In this document: piece by piece, positions 60,287 to 64,000 of the stretch
Position numbering within the stretch: position 1 is the stretch's first letter
Layout: each line of letters starts with the position of its first letter
From: Vibrio aquaticus
GTDB lineage: Bacteria; Pseudomonadota; Gammaproteobacteria; Enterobacterales; Vibrionaceae
Assembly (NCBI RefSeq): GCF_003970385.1
Contig: NZ_RXZH01000003.1
Coordinates: 124,001-188,000, forward strand
Direction of reading: 5' to 3'
DNA: 64,000 nucleotides
Program-made: the position numbers and the translations under genes
Notes under the pieces: model-generated
What the model saw: only the letters and a program-made list of their open reading frames with translations
Told to the model about the DNA's origin: nothing
Database searches by the model: none

Positions 60287-61498
60287 TTAGAGCATATCAG
60301 CGGCTTTTTCGACCGCAATAATCAACCTTTCTACATCTTCCATTGTGTTGTAAATGGCAAAGGAAGCTCTGATCGTCCCTTTCACCTTAAGAGCGTCCAT
60401 TAGAGGGTGAGCACAGTGATGGCCTGCGCGAACGGCAATACCTTGCTGGTCCAACAGTGTCGCAATATCTTGGTGATGAACCCCATCCATCACAAACGAG
60501 ATAACAGATGCGCCTTCTTGATAACCCAATATTTCAATATCTTCTATGGCTGATAAGCCTGTGTAGGCGGCATTAACGAGGCGGTGAATATGATTTTCAA
60601 CGTCTATGTTATCGAAACTTTGATACCAGTTTATTGCCGCCTCTAGGGCTATAGCGCCTGCGACATTGGGTGTGCCGGCTTCAAATTTTCCGGGTAGATC
60701 GCTGTAAGTCGTACCACTAAAAGAGACACGCTCGACCATTTTGCCGCCACCATGCCATGGGGGCATTGCTTCAAGTAGTGCTAACTTGCCATATAACACG
60801 CCGATACCAGCAGGTGCATACAGTTTGTGCCCTGAAAATACGTAGAAATCAGCGCCCAGCTCTTGAACATCAACCTTTTCATGGACTATGCCCTGTGCAC
60901 CATCGACCACAATAATCGCACCAATCTCATGAGCTCGTTGGATCACTTGTTCAATCGGCTGTCTTGTACCTGTCACGTTGGTTGTGTGAGCAAGGGCAAC
61001 AATTTTAGTGCGTGCAGAAAGCAGGGCAGTATAGGCGTCAAAATCAAACTGACAGCTCGGTGTCATCGGAATTTTGATGACCTTGGCACCGGTTTGCTCC
61101 GCCACAATTTGCCACGGAACAATATTCGCGTGGTGCTCCATCTCGCTTACTAGGATTTCATCGCCAGCTTGCAGTGTGCTTCTTGCGTAAGTTTGAGCAA
61201 TCAGGTTGAGCGCTTCGGTTGCGCCGCGTGTCCAGACTACTTCTTTGCTGGTATCTGCGCCTAAAAAGTCTGCAACGGTCTGACGAGCCGACTCAAATTG
61301 ACTGGTGGCATGAGCGGTTAAAGAATGGCTACCACGGTGAACATTGGCGTTCTGCTGGCTGTAGTAATGAGTGATAGCGTCAATCACGCATTGTGGTTTT
61401 TGTGTGGTTGCAGCGCTGTCTAAATAGACTAACCGTTCTCCGTTCACTTGCTGTTTAAGTGCCGGAAACTGGCTAACCACTTGGTTTACATCGAGCAT
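60287..61498 (-). CDS. csdA: Cysteine desulfurase CsdA (SufS-like, class II)
   Basis: PLP-dependent enzyme releasing sulfur from cysteine, 403 residues. The PLP Lys225 is in FSGHKLYAP and the persulfide Cys362 in AGHHCAHPL. YLDSAATTQKP and EMEHHANIVPWQ are typical of group II (SufS/CsdA). No suf genes are near, so CsdA is preferred over SufS; a csdE partner is not seen here. It is the last gene of panE-yajL-csdA, its start overlapping the yajL stop by 1 nt. Confidence 0.85.
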   Translation of the reverse strand: MLDVNQVVSQFPALKQQVNGERLVYLDSAATTQKPQCVIDAITHYYSQQNANVHRGSHSLTAHATSQFESARQTVADFLGADTSKEVVWTRGATEALNLIAQTYARSTLQAGDEILVSEMEHHANIVPWQIVAEQTGAKVIKIPMTPSCQFDFDAYTALLSARTKIVALAHTTNVTGTRQPIEQVIQRAHEIGAIIVVDGAQGIVHEKVDVQELGADFYVFSGHKLYAPAGIGVLYGKLALLEAMPPWHGGGKMVERVSFSGTTYSDLPGKFEAGTPNVAGAIALEAAINWYQSFDNIDVENHIHRLVNAAYTGLSAIEDIEILGYQEGASVISFVMDGVHHQDIATLLDQQGIAVRAGHHCAHPLMDALKVKGTIRASFAIYNTMEDVERLIIAVEKAADML

Positions 61499-62097
61499 TA
61501 CTCATCACCTAATTTGTGATACTGCAATGTTGGAATCGTCACCATTGGCTCTGCGACGGTCCAAGCGTGTGCTTTACCAGAGAGGTTGATGATCACTTCC
61601 ATCGCAAACTCGAGTGCGGTCCCTGGCCCTTGGCTGGTAAGCACGTTGTGGTTGATATCATAGGTCACACGCTTAACACGCCACTTTTTAGGATTAATAT
61701 GACTTTCAAAGCTTGGGTGGCAAGTCATCAAGGCGTCGCAGTATAAGTTGTGGTGCGCAAGCACGAGAGCAGGAGCTGCACAAATCGCTGCAACTAATTT
61801 GCCTTCATACATTTGCTGACGAACAATCTCTACTAGGACCGTACTGTCGCGAAACGTTTCAGCGCCCTCGACGCCACCTGGTAGGATAACCGCATCAAAT
61901 TCATCATCAGCAATATCAACCAATTTGCAATCTGCGGTGAGGGTAATGTTACGTGAGCCTTTCATACTTAGCTGGCCGTCGAAATCTGCGCTAGCAACAA
62001 CGGTTTCGTAACCTGCTCGGATCATCATGTCGATGATAGTAATGGCTTCCATCTCTTCGGTGCCAGGAGCAATAGGGACGAGAACTTTTTTTGTCAT
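61498..62097 (-). CDS. yajL: DJ-1/PfpI-family protein YajL
   Basis: 199-residue DJ-1 superfamily protein (E. coli YajL 196). The nucleophile Cys106 sits at the elbow VAAICAAPALVL, with the conserved acid in PGTEEMEA. The ATG at 62097 overlaps the panE stop (ATGA); a TTG four codons upstream is less likely. The family protects against oxidative and carbonyl stress, although the exact activity is debated. Confidence 0.9.
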   Translation of the reverse strand: MTKKVLVPIAPGTEEMEAITIIDMMIRAGYETVVASADFDGQLSMKGSRNITLTADCKLVDIADDEFDAVILPGGVEGAETFRDSTVLVEIVRQQMYEGKLVAAICAAPALVLAHHNLYCDALMTCHPSFESHINPKKWRVKRVTYDINHNVLTSQGPGTALEFAMEVIINLSGKAHAWTVAEPMVTIPTLQYHKLGDE

Positions 62098-62984
62098 TGT
62101 TGATTCCAACCTTGTTCGATCTGTTTAACTGCATTATAGAGGGCGAGATTTGTCGGAGTAGACAATTTATGCTGCTTCGCCCGCTCTAATAAATAGCCGG
62201 TAATAAAGTCTATCTCGCTTTGACGCTGATAGAAAATGTCTTGTTGCATAGAAGAGTGGTTCTTAGCCGTAGCACTAATGACCTGTTTGACTGTGTTGGT
62301 GAGCGCTTCACTCTCTATATCTAACCCCTCCGCTTGCATTACTGAGACGACTTCACTGACGATTTTCTCTACCTGCTCTGCGTAACGGGGTAAAGCTAGA
62401 TCACCGTTAGAGATGTTGTTGATCGCAGTCAGTGGGTTTATCGCACAATTAATGGCGAGCTTATGCCATAAAGCGTTTGTGATGTGAGGGTTCCAAGTAC
62501 AATCAGGTAGCGCATGGTTAAATACCTCGGTGAGAAAGTCGCAGCGCTGACCTGCTAGGTTGAATCCACCAAGCACGGTTTGGCCAATACCTGTATGCAA
62601 AACCTTATGTTTTGACTCGCGATAGGCACCGTGTGTGGTTGTCGCCAATACCAGTGGATTTTCTGAGAGCATCTTTAATACTCTCTCAGCAGTGCCCATT
62701 CCATTATGCATCAACACAATGATGGCTTCAGGGGCAATATGAGAGGCAAGTTGTTTTAGAACGCTCTCAACTAATGGTGCTTTGAGTGTCACCAGTAACA
62801 GATCTGCGTTTTGGACCTGCACAATATCGTTATTGAGCAATGAAATTGGTGTGGAGTCATCGAGCTCAAGAGTTAGCTGCGCTTCGCTATGTCTTGACCA
62901 CGTGCTGACGCAATGTCCTGCACTGTGTAAATGAGTTGCCCAAAGTGAACCAATTGCACCAGGGCCAACAATGACAATCTTCAT
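62094..62984 (-). CDS. panE: 2-dehydropantoate 2-reductase PanE
   Basis: NADPH-dependent ketopantoate reductase of pantothenate synthesis, 296 residues. It has the Rossmann motif IVGPGAIGSLWA at the N-terminus, KAPLVESVL, and the catalytic Lys in NALWHKLAINCAINPLTA. It overlaps yajL by 4 nt, as in the E. coli panE-yajL pair, forming a three-gene operon with csdA. Confidence 0.92.
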   Translation of the reverse strand: MKIVIVGPGAIGSLWATHLHSAGHCVSTWSRHSEAQLTLELDDSTPISLLNNDIVQVQNADLLLVTLKAPLVESVLKQLASHIAPEAIIVLMHNGMGTAERVLKMLSENPLVLATTTHGAYRESKHKVLHTGIGQTVLGGFNLAGQRCDFLTEVFNHALPDCTWNPHITNALWHKLAINCAINPLTAINNISNGDLALPRYAEQVEKIVSEVVSVMQAEGLDIESEALTNTVKQVISATAKNHSSMQQDIFYQRQSEIDFITGYLLERAKQHKLSTPTNLALYNAVKQIEQGWNQQ

Positions 62985-63044
62985 ATTGAAATAGGTCGAG
63001 GAGTTTGACCAAGAGGATAAGGCTATATATCAAGAAAGCAAACA

Positions 63045-63072
63045 AAAATGGCACCCGAAGGTGCCATTTCTA
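63045..63072 (-). terminator. Intrinsic terminator of the Tsx-type porin gene
   Basis: On the minus strand, AAATGGCACC / GGTGCCATTTTT hairpin with a TTCG tetraloop. Confidence 0.9.
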
Positions 63073-63092
63073 TCATACGTAGATTAAGACAA

Positions 63093-63866
63093 TTAGAAGT
63101 TGTACTTAACTGTGTAGATAATTGCGTTGTCAGTTTGAGACTGGCCTAGTTTGTTGTGTGCGTAGCGGTACTGAACACCAGTGCTTACTGAATCAGTCGC
63201 GTGCCACCATGCTGCGATAGCACCGTTGTACGATAGGTCGTCATTTTCGCCGTTAACTGTTAGGTACTCATCATCGCGAGCAAACTCAGTTTCGTGCCAG
63301 TTGCTGATGCTGAATTTCGCTTCGCCTAGGTTAAAGTTGTAACCCGCAACCCAACCAGCCATACCGCCGTTTAGACCTGCGAAACCACCTTGATCGTTAC
63401 CCCATGCACCGTCACTTGTGTTTGTGTAGTGGAAACCTGCCCAAGGGTTGAAGAACCAGTTATCACCAGAGAAGTTGTAAGATAGACCCGCAACTGTGTT
63501 ACGTGCGTGGAAACCTTGGTTTTCAGTTGAGTAAGTTTGAGCGTAGAAACGTAGCTCTTTCATGCCAGTTTTTACTGCGATAGAGCCTTTAGTTGACATC
63601 GCCATACCATCGCCTTTCGATGCTGGGTTGTCATCTTGGAACTCTAGATCAGCGAAGCCGTATAGTTCACCCCATGTGAAACCAGCACCACCTTCAAGCT
63701 CTAGGTACATGAAGTCATTTTTGAAACCACCGCTACGGTCTTCAGTACCGTTTGACCAGTCTAGGTAGTTTACGCTCATATCACCCCAGCCGTATAAGTA
63801 CTCAGCTTGTGCAGGGACAGCAGCAGCTGCTGCGATGATACCAAGAGTTAAAAGTGATTTACGCAT
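63093..63866 (-). CDS. Tsx/OmpK-family nucleoside-specific outer-membrane channel
   Basis: 257-residue beta-barrel protein with a signal peptide cut after AQA (residue 21). The mature part is rich in aromatic/Gly/Asn strands and ends with a C-terminal Phe (VKYNF), the BAM signal. WGELYGFADLEFQD and the whole length fit the Channel_Tsx family, which includes E. coli Tsx and vibrio OmpK. It lies beside panE as ompK does in V. cholerae, though its mature N-terminus (EYLYGWG) differs from the OmpK sequence I remember. Nucleoside transport is the likely role. Confidence 0.82.
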   Translation of the reverse strand: MRKSLLTLGIIAAAAAVPAQAEYLYGWGDMSVNYLDWSNGTEDRSGGFKNDFMYLELEGGAGFTWGELYGFADLEFQDDNPASKGDGMAMSTKGSIAVKTGMKELRFYAQTYSTENQGFHARNTVAGLSYNFSGDNWFFNPWAGFHYTNTSDGAWGNDQGGFAGLNGGMAGWVAGYNFNLGEAKFSISNWHETEFARDDEYLTVNGENDDLSYNGAIAAWWHATDSVSTGVQYRYAHNKLGQSQTDNAIIYTVKYNF

Positions 63867-64000
63867 AATGGGACTCTCTATAATGTCAGTGTAATATTCA
63901 TTGCATATCTGTTTAGGTGCACGATCTGGCGCCGTGCTTTGTTGGGGCGAATAATATCGATATATTTCTCAAAAACCATATGTAACCCATGTAAAAAAAC

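Overview
The window is a contiguous piece of the larger chromosome of a Vibrio. Evidence: the gene order degQ-zapG-zapE-rplM-rpsI-petABC-sspAB-dolP-diaA-yraN-lpoA-rsmI, then rnpB, the division/cell-wall (dcw) cluster, lpxC, secA, mutT, dapB, carAB, and later nupC-deoCABD, serB and radA; family members typical of the genus (DUF3545 and DUF5363 small proteins, a Tsx/OmpK-type porin); and moderate GC with AT-rich spacers. It is core genome: there is no phage, transposase, tRNA, rRNA operon or CRISPR array. The species cannot be fixed from the sequence alone.

Layout. 1-12.3 kb: periplasmic protease DegQ (cut by the window edge), division proteins ZapG and ZapE, the L13/S9 operon, the cytochrome bc1 operon, SspA/SspB, and a minus-strand envelope group (LpoA, YraN, DiaA, DolP) divergent from rsmI. 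12.3-12.8 kb: RNase P RNA, whose P3 region carries a threefold tandem repeat. 12.9-29.5 kb: dcw cluster rsmH-ftsL-ftsI-murE-murF-mraY-murD-ftsW-murG-murC-ftsQ-ftsA-ftsZ plus lpxC. There is no mraZ directly before it and no ddl between murC and ftsQ; a strong promoter sits in the murC-ftsQ gap. 29.5-39.5 kb: a DciA-like replication protein, secA, mutT, dapB and carAB. 39.7-47.9 kb: a TSUP transporter, grcA under two FNR-like sites, nfo and ung (base-excision repair), a hemerythrin, a small DUF3545 protein, an alanine/glycine symporter, yaaA, a DUF5363 protein and a TatD hydrolase. 48-54.3 kb: nucleoside uptake and catabolism (nupC, deoC, deoA, deoB, deoD). 54.5-64 kb: ytjB/serB, a large protein with two PilZ motifs, radA, the panE-yajL-csdA operon and a nucleoside-type porin.

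How the genes work together. The dcw block makes the peptidoglycan precursor from UDP-MurNAc-L-Ala-D-Glu to lipid II (MurE, MurF, MraY, MurG, with MurC and MurD for the earlier steps) and couples it to the divisome (FtsL, I, W, Q, A, Z). LpoA, ZapE, ZapG and LpxC are functionally linked envelope genes nearby. NupC, DeoCABD and the Tsx-type channel form a nucleoside uptake and use system; the nupC promoter shows the CRP/CytR-type spacing expected for that regulon.

The most interesting non-coding signals are: the triplicated 24-25 nt hairpin unit inside rnpB; a 34-codon ORF followed by a hairpin that hides the ung ribosome-binding site; a long structured leader upstream of deoC; an 18-bp perfect palindrome before secA; an 11-bp-arm inverted repeat at the lpxC promoter; and three copies of a roughly 100-bp palindromic repeat, each next to a terminator.
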